Made by a program: the position numbers and the translations under genes
The notes under the pieces: generated by a model
What the model saw: the letters and a program-made list of their open reading frames with translations, nothing else
Databases searched by the model: none
What the model was told of the DNA's origin: nothing
Part shown: piece by piece, positions 46,485 to 56,033 of the stretch
Position numbering within the stretch: the stretch's first letter is position 1
Layout: each line of letters starts with the position of its first letter
NCBI GenBank assembly: GCA_964370435.1
Contig: CAYJJG010000005.1
Coordinates: forward strand, 1-64,000
From: CALVGQ01 sp964370435
GTDB taxonomy: Bacteria; Bacillota_I; Bacilli_A; Erysipelotrichales; Erysipelotrichaceae
DNA: 64,000 nucleotides
Direction: 5' to 3'

Positions 46485-46514
46485 AAAAAAATTGACTTAA
46501 TCAATCAATTTTTT
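46485..46514 (-). terminator. Terminator after the metal ATPase gene
   Basis: AATTGA / TCAATT hairpin with flanking A and T tracts, overlapping the stop codon. Confidence 0.7.
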
Positions 46515-48405
46515 TATCATATAATCTTGCAGCATTTAATACTACCAGTACTGATCCAGCATTATGCACTAATGCTCCTGTCGCAGGGTTTAATAATCCC
46601 ATGACCGATAAAGTTATCGCAACAAAGTTAATAACCATCGACATTGTAATATTAAATTTGATAGAAAAAATAGTAGCATTCGATAATTTTTTAATATAAG
46701 CAATCTTACTAACATCATCGCCCATGATGGCAATATCAGCAGCATCAATCGCAAGCTCACTGCCCATCGTACCCATGGCAATCCCCACAGTTGCAGTTTT
46801 TAAGGCTGGTGCATCATTAACACCATCTCCTACCATACATACTTTGCTAGTGCCTGTCATTAAGGATTGTATTACTTCTACTTTACCCACTGGCAATAGT
46901 GAAGAATAAATCTCATTAATACCAACTTTACTCGCAATAAACTTAGCACTTTTTTCATTATCTCCAGTAAGTAGTATTGTTTTTTCAATCCCTGTCGATT
47001 TCAGTTTCTTTATAGCATTTTTTGATGTTTCTTTAATTTCATCTGATAAACCAACTATTCCAAGTACCTTTACTTTAGTAGCTACAATAATAATCGCCTT
47101 ACCTTCTTCTCTTAAATTAGTTATAATTTTCATTGCTTCATCAGCAATAGTAAGCGTAGTATATGTTTCAATCAATCGCTCATTACCACAATAGTATACT
47201 TCTTCATTAATTGTTGCTGAAACCCCTTTTCCTACTGTCATTAAAAAGTGATCTATGTTCAGTAACTTTAAATTATTTTCTTTTGCATAATTTACTGTAG
47301 CTTTACCAATTGGATGTTCCGATCTACTTTCTATTGAAGCAACTAATGTAATGAATTCATTTATATCCTTTTCAAAAGACTTAATATCACTTACTATAAG
47401 CGAGCCTTTAGTAAGGGTACCTGTTTTATCAAAAGCTATCGTATTTACTGTTCCCATAAGCTCTAAAGCTTCCCCAGACTTAATAAGAACACCCTTCTTC
47501 GTAGCCTGTGCAATAGCAGCCATAATCGAGGTAGGTGTCGCTAAAGCTAAAGCACATGGACAAAATACTACCAATACTGTAACAGCTCGTATTAATGCAT
47601 CTTCAGGTTGATTTAATGTCCATGCTACTACAACATAGGTTACTATCGCAATAAGTATCGCAAGTGGTACAAGCCAAGCAGCCCATTTGTCTACTATTTT
47701 TTGCATTGGAGCTTTATTGTTTTCTGCTTCCTCTACAAGTCTAATCATTTTTTGTAGTGAAGAATTTTCATACGATTTAGTTACTTTTACATCTACTGAT
47801 CCAAATCGATTTATTGTTCCTGTAAAGACCTCGTCCCCTACTTCTTTATCTACAGGTAAACTTTCACCTGTCATTATACTTTGATCCACTGTGGTATTGC
47901 CAACTACAATAATACCATCAGAAGGAAAACTTTCCCCAGGTAAAACTCGCAAGATAGCATCTACTTTGATATCTTTTGCATCTACTAATACTTCCTCATT
48001 TTCATATACCACTCTACCTTGAATAGGCACAAGATTTAATAGTTTCTCAATGCCCTTTTTTGCCTTTTCAACTGTTCGCTCTTCTAGCCATGCACCAATT
48101 GCCATTATGAAGGCTACTTCTCCCGCTGCAAAAATATCCCCTATTAAAATTGCCGCAATCATTGCGATTGTAATAAGTAATGCTGAACTCACGAAGCGTT
48201 GTTTCAACACTCTATATACTGCTAAATAAGCTAGTGGCGTACCTGAAATTATAATGGATACCCAAGCAAAATTAACCATTAAAGGACACTCTATCCCCAT
48301 AGTTAAAGGGATAATATATTCTGCAATAAAACTAATCAATAAACAAATCCCAGATACCGATAACATTGGTATCGAGTTTAAAAATCGCTCTAATTTTACA
48401 AACAT
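46501..48405 (-). CDS. P1B-type heavy-metal ATPase, no N-terminal metal-binding domain
   Basis: Start ATG 48403-48405 favoured over the GTG at 48414 (about 634 residues). Membrane CPC motif (VFCPCALALATPT), phosphorylation site DKTGTLTKG, SEHPIGKA nucleotide-binding motif, and GDGVNDAPAL. The protein begins directly with membrane helices; no HMA domain. The last helix has HNAGSVLVVLNAARL instead of the MxxSS of classical copper pumps, so the ion is uncertain. The CsoR-type repressor immediately upstream suggests copper export, but Zn/Cd/Mn cannot be excluded. Confidence 0.88.
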   Translation of the reverse strand: MFVKLERFLNSIPMLSVSGICLLISFIAEYIIPLTMGIECPLMVNFAWVSIIISGTPLAYLAVYRVLKQRFVSSALLITIAMIAAILIGDIFAAGEVAFIMAIGAWLEERTVEKAKKGIEKLLNLVPIQGRVVYENEEVLVDAKDIKVDAILRVLPGESFPSDGIIVVGNTTVDQSIMTGESLPVDKEVGDEVFTGTINRFGSVDVKVTKSYENSSLQKMIRLVEEAENNKAPMQKIVDKWAAWLVPLAILIAIVTYVVVAWTLNQPEDALIRAVTVLVVFCPCALALATPTSIMAAIAQATKKGVLIKSGEALELMGTVNTIAFDKTGTLTKGSLIVSDIKSFEKDINEFITLVASIESRSEHPIGKATVNYAKENNLKLLNIDHFLMTVGKGVSATINEEVYYCGNERLIETYTTLTIADEAMKIITNLREEGKAIIIVATKVKVLGIVGLSDEIKETSKNAIKKLKSTGIEKTILLTGDNEKSAKFIASKVGINEIYSSLLPVGKVEVIQSLMTGTSKVCMVGDGVNDAPALKTATVGIAMGTMGSELAIDAADIAIMGDDVSKIAYIKKLSNATIFSIKFNITMSMVINFVAITLSVMGLLNPATGALVHNAGSVLVVLNAARLYDKKID

Positions 48406-48415
48406 TTTATTCACC

Positions 48416-48691
48416 CTAAATAGTTTTAGAAAATTGGTTTAATGCAGATACCAATTTTTCTACTGTTTCAGTTTCATTACCTTCCTTAATACCATCAACA
48501 ATACAGTGCTTTATATGTCCCTCTAATATCGTTTGACCTGTCTTATGGAGTGCTGATTTTACTGCACCAATTTGAATAAGAATATCTTCACACGGTTTAT
48601 CTTCTTCTACCATTTTGCTGATACCACGAATTTGACCTTCAATTCTTTTAAGTCGCTTATTAACTGCATCTACATCAATACATTGTCTCAT
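48416..48691 (-). CDS. csoR: CsoR-type copper-sensing repressor
   Basis: The product is 91 residues, all helical. The CsoR family signature KRIEGQIRGISKMVEEDKPCEDIL is present (in pieces). The Cu(I) triad is visible as Cys in DKPCED and the H-x3-C pair in LEGHIKHCI, which separates CsoR from formaldehyde (FrmR) and nickel (RcnR) relatives. It sits 10 bp before the ATPase gene in the same transcript, and a palindromic operator lies between its promoter and ribosome site. Expected mode: DNA released when copper binds. Confidence 0.9.
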   Translation of the reverse strand: MRQCIDVDAVNKRLKRIEGQIRGISKMVEEDKPCEDILIQIGAVKSALHKTGQTILEGHIKHCIVDGIKEGNETETVEKLVSALNQFSKTI

Positions 48692-48702
48692 ATTATCCTC
48701 CT

Positions 48703-48721
48703 TATACCCATAGGGGGTATA
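48703..48721 (-). promoter_or_regulatory. CsoR operator
   Basis: TATACCC-ATAGG-GGGTATA palindrome with a G/C-rich centre, typical of CsoR sites, immediately 5' of the csoR ribosome site AAGGAGG. Confidence 0.8.
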
Positions 48722-48726
48722 GGCAT

Positions 48727-48754
48727 ATTATAAAGTATCATACTATTCTGTCAA
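48727..48754 (-). promoter_or_regulatory. Promoter of csoR-ATPase operon
   Basis: Minus strand TTGACA (48749-48754), 16-bp spacer, TATAAT (48727-48732): near consensus, with the operator at about +1. Confidence 0.88.
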
Positions 48755-48775
48755 CTATGAATTATCTTAATCATT

Positions 48776-48815
48776 AAAAAAGATGAAATAAATATATAAT
48801 TTATCTCATCTTTTT
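48776..48815 (-). terminator. Terminator after the ABC ATPase gene
   Basis: AAAAAGATGA / TCATCTTTTT outer stem with an ATAAAT/ATTTAT inner stem, then T tract on the minus strand. Confidence 0.8.
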
Positions 48816-48827
48816 GTAGGCCATACT

Positions 48828-49937
48828 TTATAGTATTATTGACTCTTCTGTTTCTAAGTCAAAAATATGTAAAGCATCATAATCAATATATAAATCTATT
48901 TCATCACCAACACGTGCTTTTGTATTTGGATTTACTCTTGCCACCATATTTGTTTTATTACAGTTAAAATATAAGAATACCTCAGCTCCAACTAACTCAT
49001 AAACTTGAACCTGTGCTTTAATAACATCTTTATATTGTTTTAAAGAATATTCAACATCATGAATATCTTCAGGACGAATCCCCATCATTACTTTCTTTCC
49101 TACATATCCTTTTTCACGTAATATTTTACCTTTTTCATCATTTAAATGAATAGCATTATTATCGAATACTAAATGAATTTCACCTAGTTGATCTACCACA
49201 TCACAAATTATAAAGTTCATTTGTGGTGATCCAATAAATCCTGCCACAAATAAATTCTTTGGTTTAGTATACAAGTTTTTTGGTGTATCTACTTGTTGTA
49301 TAATACCATCTTTCATTACAACAATTCTTGTACCTAGAGTCATCGCTTCTGTTTGATCATGAGTCACATAGATAATTGTATTACCTAGTCTTTGATGTAA
49401 CTTAGAGATTTCCGTTCTCATTTGAACACGAAGCTTAGCATCTAAATTACTTAATGGCTCATCCATTAAGAAAACTTTAGGATTACGTACAATAGCACGC
49501 CCCATTGCAACACGTTGTCTTTGACCACCAGACAAAGCTGCAGGTTTTCTATCTAGTAATAGCTCTAAATCTAATATTTTTGCAGCTGCATTCACTTTTT
49601 CTTTAATTTCTTCTTTAGGAAGTTTTCTTAATTTTAATCCAAATGCCATGTTTTCATACACAGTCATATGCGGATATAATGCATAGTTTTGAAAAACCAT
49701 GGCAATATCACGATCTTTGGGCTCAACATCATTTACTAAAGTATCATTAATATATAATTCTCCACTTGTTATGTCTTCAAGACCTGCAATCATACGTAGC
49801 GTTGTTGATTTACCACATCCCGAAGGACCTACAAAAATGATAAATTCCTTATCATCGATATCTAAATTAAAATCTTTTACTGCTTGAAATCCATTATCAT
49901 ATGTTTTAAAAATATTCTTTAGCTTTAAACTTGCCAT
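48828..49937 (-). CDS. msmX: Carbohydrate ABC transporter ATPase (MsmX/MalK/UgpC type)
   Basis: The product is 369 residues. Walker A GPSGCGKST (37-45), LSGGQRQR signature, Walker B VFLMDEPLSNLD, then the C-terminal OB/TOBE regulatory domain (~240 onward, ending IDLYIDYDALHIFD). This family energises several sugar importers. The maltodextrin permease operon nearby has no ATPase of its own, so this is its probable partner. AAGGGAGAAAAAG precedes the ATG. It lies 77 bp after a PucR-type regulator gene, separated by a terminator. Confidence 0.92.
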   Translation of the reverse strand: MASLKLKNIFKTYDNGFQAVKDFNLDIDDKEFIIFVGPSGCGKSTTLRMIAGLEDITSGELYINDTLVNDVEPKDRDIAMVFQNYALYPHMTVYENMAFGLKLRKLPKEEIKEKVNAAAKILDLELLLDRKPAALSGGQRQRVAMGRAIVRNPKVFLMDEPLSNLDAKLRVQMRTEISKLHQRLGNTIIYVTHDQTEAMTLGTRIVVMKDGIIQQVDTPKNLYTKPKNLFVAGFIGSPQMNFIICDVVDQLGEIHLVFDNNAIHLNDEKGKILREKGYVGKKVMMGIRPEDIHDVEYSLKQYKDVIKAQVQVYELVGAEVFLYFNCNKTNMVARVNPNTKARVGDEIDLYIDYDALHIFDLETEESIIL

Positions 49938-49989
49938 ACTTTTTCTCCCTTATTTTTATTAAGTATAACAAATTTAATTAATCGTAACT

Positions 49990-50019
49990 ATAGACAAAAT
50001 AGCCAATCTTTTGGCTATT
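49990..50019 (-). terminator. Terminator after the PucR-type regulator
   Basis: AATAGCCAA / TTGGCTATT stem (49998-50006, 50011-50019) with a 4-nt loop. The regulator stop codon lies in the stem. Confidence 0.85.
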
Positions 50020-50875
50020 GTTTTGTAAGAAATAGATAAAAAGCTAATTTCATTGCATCTTCAAACAGTCTTATATCTAAACCTAAAGCACTTTTATATT
50101 TATCTAGACGATAGATTAAAGTATTACGGTGAATATACAGCTTTCTTGAAGTCTCTGCAACACTTAAATTATTCGCAAGAAATGTTTTTATTGTTTTTAT
50201 TGTTTCCTCTTCTTGAAGTAATTCATATTGTTTCGGTGTAAAATACTCAAGATTAGTATCATAAATTTCTTCAGGCATTGATTCTACCAGTAGTGGAAAA
50301 AGCATCATTTTACGGTGCACTAAAGGAGTATATATCGAATAGTTATGTGCTATTTTTTCAAGTCGATTTAATGACTGTTTTTGTTGATATATTTCTTTTA
50401 AATCAACAATTGGATCACTATAGTACAATTGAATTTTTAACATTAGCTCTGATTCAATCATTGATACCAAACCTTCAAGCACTTCCATATAATCCTTGGA
50501 TTGAATAAGCAAGTAACAATGACTAGAAAATACAGCTAATTCATAAGGTGGTATTATAATTTGAACAATCAAATCATACAGCGATTTAGAATATGGCAGT
50601 TGTACTAGAACCCAACTTTTCTCATTATAGCGCTCGTCTAAGGCTATAGCATTTCCCTCACCTTTTAACACTTTTTCAAAAAGAGAGGCAGATACTGCAT
50701 CTGAACTCAAAGTAACTAAAATTTGTTTAATAGTTTCAATTACTTCTTTGCTTACTTCTTTATTAGCATAAATATTCTTATTTGAAATAGTCGCAACAAA
50801 AAAAGGATATCCTTGTTGATGATCGCTTAATTCAATAGAAAATAATTTTGAAATTTGATTTAAAGTATCCTTCAT
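50015..50875 (-). CDS. PucR/CdaR-type transcriptional regulator
   Basis: Start ATG 50873-50875 (286 residues) six bases after AAGGTG; a GTG three codons earlier overlaps that site. The C-terminal HTH_30 domain (LANNLSVAETSRKLYIHRNTLIYRLDKYK, in pieces) is the PucR family DNA-binding domain. The N-terminal ~200 residues are a divergent sensory region without a recognised ligand motif. Placed upstream of the MsmX-type ATPase, it may activate that gene or the glucan locus; this is inference from position. Confidence 0.8.
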   Translation of the reverse strand: MKDTLNQISKLFSIELSDHQQGYPFFVATISNKNIYANKEVSKEVIETIKQILVTLSSDAVSASLFEKVLKGEGNAIALDERYNEKSWVLVQLPYSKSLYDLIVQIIIPPYELAVFSSHCYLLIQSKDYMEVLEGLVSMIESELMLKIQLYYSDPIVDLKEIYQQKQSLNRLEKIAHNYSIYTPLVHRKMMLFPLLVESMPEEIYDTNLEYFTPKQYELLQEEETIKTIKTFLANNLSVAETSRKLYIHRNTLIYRLDKYKSALGLDIRLFEDAMKLAFYLFLTKQ

Positions 50876-51104
50876 TTTTATCACCTTCTATATTTTACCA
50901 CAAGCTATAATACTTTAACAATCTTGAGCTAAATACCTTCTAGATAATTTTTTGTAATTATTTAAATCATTATATATCAAGATGGTGTATTACTACAAAT
51001 CCATATAATATATGCCGTTTCATTAACAATTAAGATAAAGAATTAGTTAAAATTCATTGTCAGTATATAAAGAATTTGATAAAATAGAAGAAAGAGGAAC
51101 TCTT

Positions 51105-52097
51105 ATGACAATAACTATTAAAGATGTAGCTAAAGAAGCTGGTGTTTCAACAGGTACTGTATCAAAGGTTTTAAAGAATTATCCTAATATTTCTGAAGAA
51201 ACTAAGAAAAAGGTACATGCTGCGGTAAAAAAATTAAACTATGTCCCTAACTACAGTGCAAGTATCTTATCTAGCAAAAACAATACTAAAGTGGCCATTT
51301 ATATTAATATTAATGATCAAATCCAAGCAGTCGATGAAATTAATATGCAATATATTCTTGGTGCCTTTTCTAAAGCAAAAGAAATTGGTTTAGATATTGT
51401 AACTATTTTTAATGATTCAGTAAGTAACTATAACGCTGAAGAGTTAACCCATTATTTAATAGCTCAAGGAATTAATGGTATTGTTATTTATGGACTCAAC
51501 AAAGAAGACAGTGTTATTCATGAATTAATTGATTCTAAACGTTTTTATATCACTGTAATTGATGCTCCAGCTCAAAATGAAAAAACTTCAAGTGTAATGG
51601 TAGATCATGTACATGGACAATATGATGTAGCTAAAAAACTAATTCAACCCAACAATCGTAATAAAATGCTATATTTAGCTGGTAAGAAAAATGGTTATGT
51701 AACTGATATGCGTATTCAAGGGATAAAAAAATTACAAGAAGACTACAAATTTGAATTAGATATTGTATATGCTGATTTTAGCGAGAAGAAAGCATATGAA
51801 CTTACTTTGAAACATGCGAGTGACTATGATTTAATTGTCTGTGCATCAGATTTAATGGCCATCGGTGCAGTCAATGCCTTAATTTTTATGAATATCTTTA
51901 GAAGATGTTGTGGATATGATGGGATTACCTTAATGGCCTACTCAGGTAAGCAGATGTATACTTGTATACAAAACTTTAAAGAAGTATCAAAGCGAGGTAT
52001 AGAAGAAATTCAAAAATTAATTAATGGAGCTCCTCCACAAAGTATCTTACTCGACTATGAAGTAAACATCCTTCACTATCGTGATATTATTCAATAA
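51105..52097 (+). CDS. LacI-family regulator of the maltodextrin genes (MalR-like)
   Basis: Start ATG 51105 (330 residues) after AGAGGAAC; the ORF from 51057 has no ribosome site. The N-terminal LacI helix-turn-helix (TIKDVAKEAGVSTGTVSKVL) plus hinge helix is followed by a periplasmic-binding-like effector domain. It lies directly before malP. GAAAACGTTTTC-type palindromes, the general LacI/GalR operator shape, occur in both the malP and malE promoters, so a maltodextrin-responsive repressor is the natural reading. Confidence 0.88.
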   Translation: MTITIKDVAKEAGVSTGTVSKVLKNYPNISEETKKKVHAAVKKLNYVPNYSASILSSKNNTKVAIYININDQIQAVDEINMQYILGAFSKAKEIGLDIVTIFNDSVSNYNAEELTHYLIAQGINGIVIYGLNKEDSVIHELIDSKRFYITVIDAPAQNEKTSSVMVDHVHGQYDVAKKLIQPNNRNKMLYLAGKKNGYVTDMRIQGIKKLQEDYKFELDIVYADFSEKKAYELTLKHASDYDLIVCASDLMAIGAVNALIFMNIFRRCCGYDGITLMAYSGKQMYTCIQNFKEVSKRGIEEIQKLINGAPPQSILLDYEVNILHYRDIIQ

Positions 52098-52107
52098 CAA
52101 AACATTA

Positions 52108-52139
52108 AACTAAACCCAACAACCAGGTTTAGTTTTTAT
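52108..52139 (+). terminator. Terminator after the LacI-type gene
   Basis: AACTAAACC / GGTTTAGTT stem (52108-52116, 52126-52134) and T-rich tail. malP therefore starts from its own promoter. Confidence 0.85.
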
Positions 52140-52160
52140 TATAAAACTAGGAATTATCAC

Positions 52161-52189
52161 TTGCGGAAAACGTTTTCCTATGCTATCCT
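52161..52189 (+). promoter_or_regulatory. malP promoter with LacI-type operator in the spacer
   Basis: TTGCGG (52161-52166), 17-bp spacer, TATCCT (52184-52189). The perfect 14-bp palindrome GGAAAACGTTTTCC (52165-52178) overlaps the -35 and spacer, an arrangement for direct repression. Confidence 0.82.
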
Positions 52190-52209
52190 TTCCATGTGAG
52201 GTAAATATT

Positions 52210-54459
52210 ATGAATATTAAAAATCAATTAGAAAGTTTATTAAATCAACCTATAGGTGATGCAAGTAATGAAGCTATCTATGAAGCTTTATTAACGTACA
52301 CACAAACAAAAACACAAGAACTACAACCTAACTATGGAAAAAGAAAACTTTATTACATTAGTGCTGAGTTTTTAATTGGCAAGCTACTTTCCAATAACTT
52401 AATTAATTTAGGTATCTATGATGAAGTAAAAGAGGTTCTACTGCAACACAATAAAAATTTACAGGAAATTGAAGAAATTGAACCTGAACCCTCGCTAGGT
52501 AATGGTGGTTTAGGTCGATTAGCTGCTTGTTTTTTAGATTCTATTGCAACATTAGGGTTAAACGGTGATGGAATAGGAATAAATTATCACTTCGGACTTT
52601 TTAAACAAATTTTCACTAATAACAAACAGGATGAACAACCCAATCCTTGGCTTTCTAACCCTTCATGGCTAAGAGATACTAATATGAAATTTACAGTACC
52701 TTTTAAGAATTTTTCAATTAAAGGAAAACTATACGATTTAGACATTATTGGATACAACAAGGGTAAAAATCAATTACATCTTTTTGATGTAGAAACCATT
52801 GATGAGAGCATCGTAAAAGAAGGAATTACTTTTGATAAAGAAGCAATAGAAAAGAATCTAACCCTTTTCTTATATCCTGATGATAGTGATGAAAACGGGC
52901 ATTTACTACGCATCTATCAACAATACTTTATGGTAAGTTGTGGTGCCCAATATATTTTAAACCAACTTAAAAAAGAAGGTAAATCACTAAAAGAATTAGA
53001 TAAGCATGTAGTTATTCAAATCAACGATACTCACCCTTCACTAGTTATTCCTGAATTAATTCGTTTAATGGGATTAGAAGGCATAAGTATGAACGAAGCT
53101 GCCGCTATTGTTTCAAAAACATGCGCCTATACTAATCATACTATCTTATCTGAAGCTTTGGAGAAATGGCCACTTTCTTACTTAGAAGAAGTTACACCTG
53201 GATTAATTGATATTATCCATTTCCTAAATAATCAAGTAAAGACAAAATACAATAACCCTAAAGTTGCTATTATTGATGAAACTGATCGCGTTCATATGGC
53301 TAGAATTGATATGCATTATGGATTTAGTATTAATGGTGTAGCTGCAATTCATACTGATATCTTAAAAGAAACAGAATTAAATGATTTTTATAAATTATAT
53401 CCTGAGAAGTTCAACAATAAAACTAATGGAATCACCTTTAGACGTTGGCTTATGCATACTAATCCTGAATTATCTAATTACATTACTAGTTTAATTGGTG
53501 ATGAATGGAAAGAAGATGCTGAAAAACTAGAAGATTTATTGCAATTTATTAATGATGAAACTGTCCTTAATACCATAGCTAACATCAAGGCAACACGCAA
53601 ACAAAATCTTGCTAAAACGCTATTACAAAAAGAAGGTATTACTTTACGCGAAAATGCAGTGATTTCAATTCAAATTAAGCGACTTCATGAATATAAACGT
53701 CAACAAATGAATGCCTTATATATTATCTATAAATATTTACAAATCAAACAAGGTTATATACCTAAACGCCCTATTACGATGATATTTGGAGCTAAAGCTG
53801 CTCCTGCTTATACTATTGCTAAAGACATTATTCATCTATTACTATGTCTATCTAAATTAATTGAAAATGATAAAGACGTGGCACCGCATTTACAAGTAAT
53901 CATGGTAGAAAATTATAATGTTACTTATGCAGAAAAATTGATTCCAGCTGCTGACATTTCTGAGCAGATATCTTTAGCTTCTAAAGAAGCTAGTGGTACA
54001 GGTAATATGAAGTTCATGTTAAATGGTGCTATAACTCTAGGAACACTAGATGGAGCCAATGTAGAGATCAGTGAACTTGTAAAAGACAATATCTTCTTGT
54101 TTGGTGAAAATGCCGATCAAGTTATTGAACATTACGAGAAACAAGATTATAGTTCTAAAGCAATTTATGAAGAAAATAAAGATGTAAAAGAAATGGTTGA
54201 TTTCATCTTATCTGATGCTGTATTAGCATATGGTGATAAAGAAAATCTAGCACGCTTACATCATGAATTAGTAAGCAAGGATTGGTTTATGACTTTATTA
54301 GATTTAAAGGCATATATCCAAGTTAAAGAACAAATGTTAGATGCTTATGAAGATCAAGAAAAATGGAAAAAGATGATGCTAATTAATATAGCAAAAGCTG
54401 GATTCTTCTCTTCAGATCGAACAATCTCTCAATATAATCAAGATATTTGGAAGTTATAA
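52210..54459 (+). CDS. malP: Maltodextrin/glycogen phosphorylase
   Basis: Start ATG 52210 (749 residues) after GTGAGGTAA; the ATG at 52180 lies between promoter elements and is discounted. A GT35 enzyme releasing glucose-1-phosphate from alpha-1,4-glucans. Seen: EPEPSLGNGGLGRLAACFLDS (in pieces), KTNGITFRRWL, RLHEYKRQ, and the pyridoxal-phosphate region EASGTGNMKFMLNGAITLGTLDGANVEI (in pieces) with the conserved Lys. Shorter than animal glycogen phosphorylase and lacking allosteric extensions, it fits MalP. Convergent with malQ. Confidence 0.95.
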   Translation: MNIKNQLESLLNQPIGDASNEAIYEALLTYTQTKTQELQPNYGKRKLYYISAEFLIGKLLSNNLINLGIYDEVKEVLLQHNKNLQEIEEIEPEPSLGNGGLGRLAACFLDSIATLGLNGDGIGINYHFGLFKQIFTNNKQDEQPNPWLSNPSWLRDTNMKFTVPFKNFSIKGKLYDLDIIGYNKGKNQLHLFDVETIDESIVKEGITFDKEAIEKNLTLFLYPDDSDENGHLLRIYQQYFMVSCGAQYILNQLKKEGKSLKELDKHVVIQINDTHPSLVIPELIRLMGLEGISMNEAAAIVSKTCAYTNHTILSEALEKWPLSYLEEVTPGLIDIIHFLNNQVKTKYNNPKVAIIDETDRVHMARIDMHYGFSINGVAAIHTDILKETELNDFYKLYPEKFNNKTNGITFRRWLMHTNPELSNYITSLIGDEWKEDAEKLEDLLQFINDETVLNTIANIKATRKQNLAKTLLQKEGITLRENAVISIQIKRLHEYKRQQMNALYIIYKYLQIKQGYIPKRPITMIFGAKAAPAYTIAKDIIHLLLCLSKLIENDKDVAPHLQVIMVENYNVTYAEKLIPAADISEQISLASKEASGTGNMKFMLNGAITLGTLDGANVEISELVKDNIFLFGENADQVIEHYEKQDYSSKAIYEENKDVKEMVDFILSDAVLAYGDKENLARLHHELVSKDWFMTLLDLKAYIQVKEQMLDAYEDQEKWKKMMLINIAKAGFFSSDRTISQYNQDIWKL

Positions 54460-54466
54460 TAAACAA

Positions 54467-54577
54467 AAAAAGATAGCGATAATTATTGATACAACCCCAC
54501 TAAAATAAACAAACGAAATAAATAAAATCTCGTAAGTCTATGGTGGTGGGATTGAATCTTAGTATCCTATCTTTTTA
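54467..54577. repeat. Nested inverted repeat between convergent malP and malQ
   Basis: Outer arms AAAAAGATAG (54467-54476) and CTATCTTTTT (54568-54577), then GATA/TATC, then CAACCCCAC (54492-54500) and GTGGGATTG (54546-54554), enclosing ~45 nt. On the minus-strand RNA the single inner mismatch becomes a G-U pair. It may be a long bidirectional terminator, a structured RNA or a small mobile repeat. Confidence 0.6.
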
Positions 54578-54593
54578 CTTTTATCACTATAGT

Positions 54594-56030
54594 CTAGCGA
54601 TTTGCCTTTTTAATCATGGCTTTAATTTTAGGTAGTACTGTATCAAATTCACTGAAATCTTTCATTTTATAACACCAATTAGGTTCTCCAACCGTTCCCG
54701 GGAAATTCATTCGACTTAGTTCGTTTTTATGAAGTAAATCAGTCATGGGAACAACTGCAACTTTTGCCTTAGTATCAAAAGTATATTGAATTAAATTATC
54801 GATACGATTAGAAATATAACCATGCTTTTTAAAGTATGCTTTAATATTAGATAAATCTTTAGACTTCATATTCTTGAACCAATAATTTAGTGTCTCATTA
54901 TCATGAGTTCCTGTATAAGCTAAAAGATGTTCCTTATCTAGCATCTTTTTTTCTGTATCAAAAGAATGCTGTACAATGCGCATACCCATCAAATTATAAT
55001 GATCTCTTAATTCTAAAACTTGAGGGCGTAAGTCTCCCAAGTCCTCTACAACAATACGAATATCAGGATAAACTTCAAAAACTCTATCAAACAAATCATA
55101 TCCTGGTGCCTCAACCCATTCACCCTCAATAGCTGTTTCACAACTTGCTGGAATCTTCCAATAAGTATCAAAGGCTCTAAAGTGATCTATTCGAATTTCA
55201 TCAAATAACTGTGCACTATAATTTAATCGTTGTAGCCAAAAATCAAAGCCATCCTTTTTAATTTGATCCCAATCATAAATGGGATTACCCCATCGTTGCC
55301 CTAATTCACTAAAGTAATCTGGCGGTACACCTGCTATAAATGTAGGTCTTCCATCCTTATCTAAAATAAATCCTTCTTGATAACTCCATACATCTAAGGA
55401 GTCTATACCGACATAGATAGGGATATCCCCCATAATATCAACACCCTTAGCATTGGCATACTTTCTAAGTTTCATCCACTGTAGTACTAATATATATTGA
55501 ATAAATTGTTCATATTTTATCTGATCTTCATACGGGCTTAAGTCAAAGGACCTATCTTTTATCCAGTTCTTTTGATTACTTGGCCACTGGTTCCAACACT
55601 GCATTTCATTTTGTTTTTTAAGTGTTAAAAATACAGCATATTCCTTAACCCATTTTTGTTCAATAAATCCAAGATAATCATCTGTCTCTACAAAGTTTAA
55701 AAAAGCCTTTTTTAAATACTTTTCTTTATGTTTTCTAGCTCCTTGATAGTCGATTTTACGACTTCGTGGCTTATAAGGACGTATAGTATTTAATAGTCCT
55801 TCATCTCTCAGTAAATCAAGGCTAATATAGAGTTCATCCATCGCCATAGATGAATAAGGCTGATAAGGCGAATTACCAAATCCTAGTGGATTTAAAGGCA
55901 AAATTTGCCATATTTTAAATCCTGCTTCTACTATTTTATCTATAAATTGGTAACTCGTGTATCCAAAGTCACCAATTCCATAATCTGATGGAATTGCAGA
56001 AACCGGCATCAATATACCTGCTTTCCTCAT
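54594..56030 (-). CDS. malQ: 4-alpha-glucanotransferase (amylomaltase)
   Basis: The product is 478 residues, GH77. MPVSAIPSDYGIGDFG at the N-terminus, PIYVGIDSLDVW, EIRIDHFRAFDTYW with the nucleophile Asp, VVEDLG with the acid/base Glu, and YTGTHDNETL with the third carboxylate. It disproportionates maltodextrins, yielding glucose and longer chains for MalP. The ribosome site GGAGGT lies in the last codons of the amylase gene three bases upstream. Last gene of the malEFG operon. Confidence 0.96.
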   Translation of the reverse strand: MRKAGILMPVSAIPSDYGIGDFGYTSYQFIDKIVEAGFKIWQILPLNPLGFGNSPYQPYSSMAMDELYISLDLLRDEGLLNTIRPYKPRSRKIDYQGARKHKEKYLKKAFLNFVETDDYLGFIEQKWVKEYAVFLTLKKQNEMQCWNQWPSNQKNWIKDRSFDLSPYEDQIKYEQFIQYILVLQWMKLRKYANAKGVDIMGDIPIYVGIDSLDVWSYQEGFILDKDGRPTFIAGVPPDYFSELGQRWGNPIYDWDQIKKDGFDFWLQRLNYSAQLFDEIRIDHFRAFDTYWKIPASCETAIEGEWVEAPGYDLFDRVFEVYPDIRIVVEDLGDLRPQVLELRDHYNLMGMRIVQHSFDTEKKMLDKEHLLAYTGTHDNETLNYWFKNMKSKDLSNIKAYFKKHGYISNRIDNLIQYTFDTKAKVAVVPMTDLLHKNELSRMNFPGTVGEPNWCYKMKDFSEFDTVLPKIKAMIKKANR

Positions 56031-56033
56031 ATC

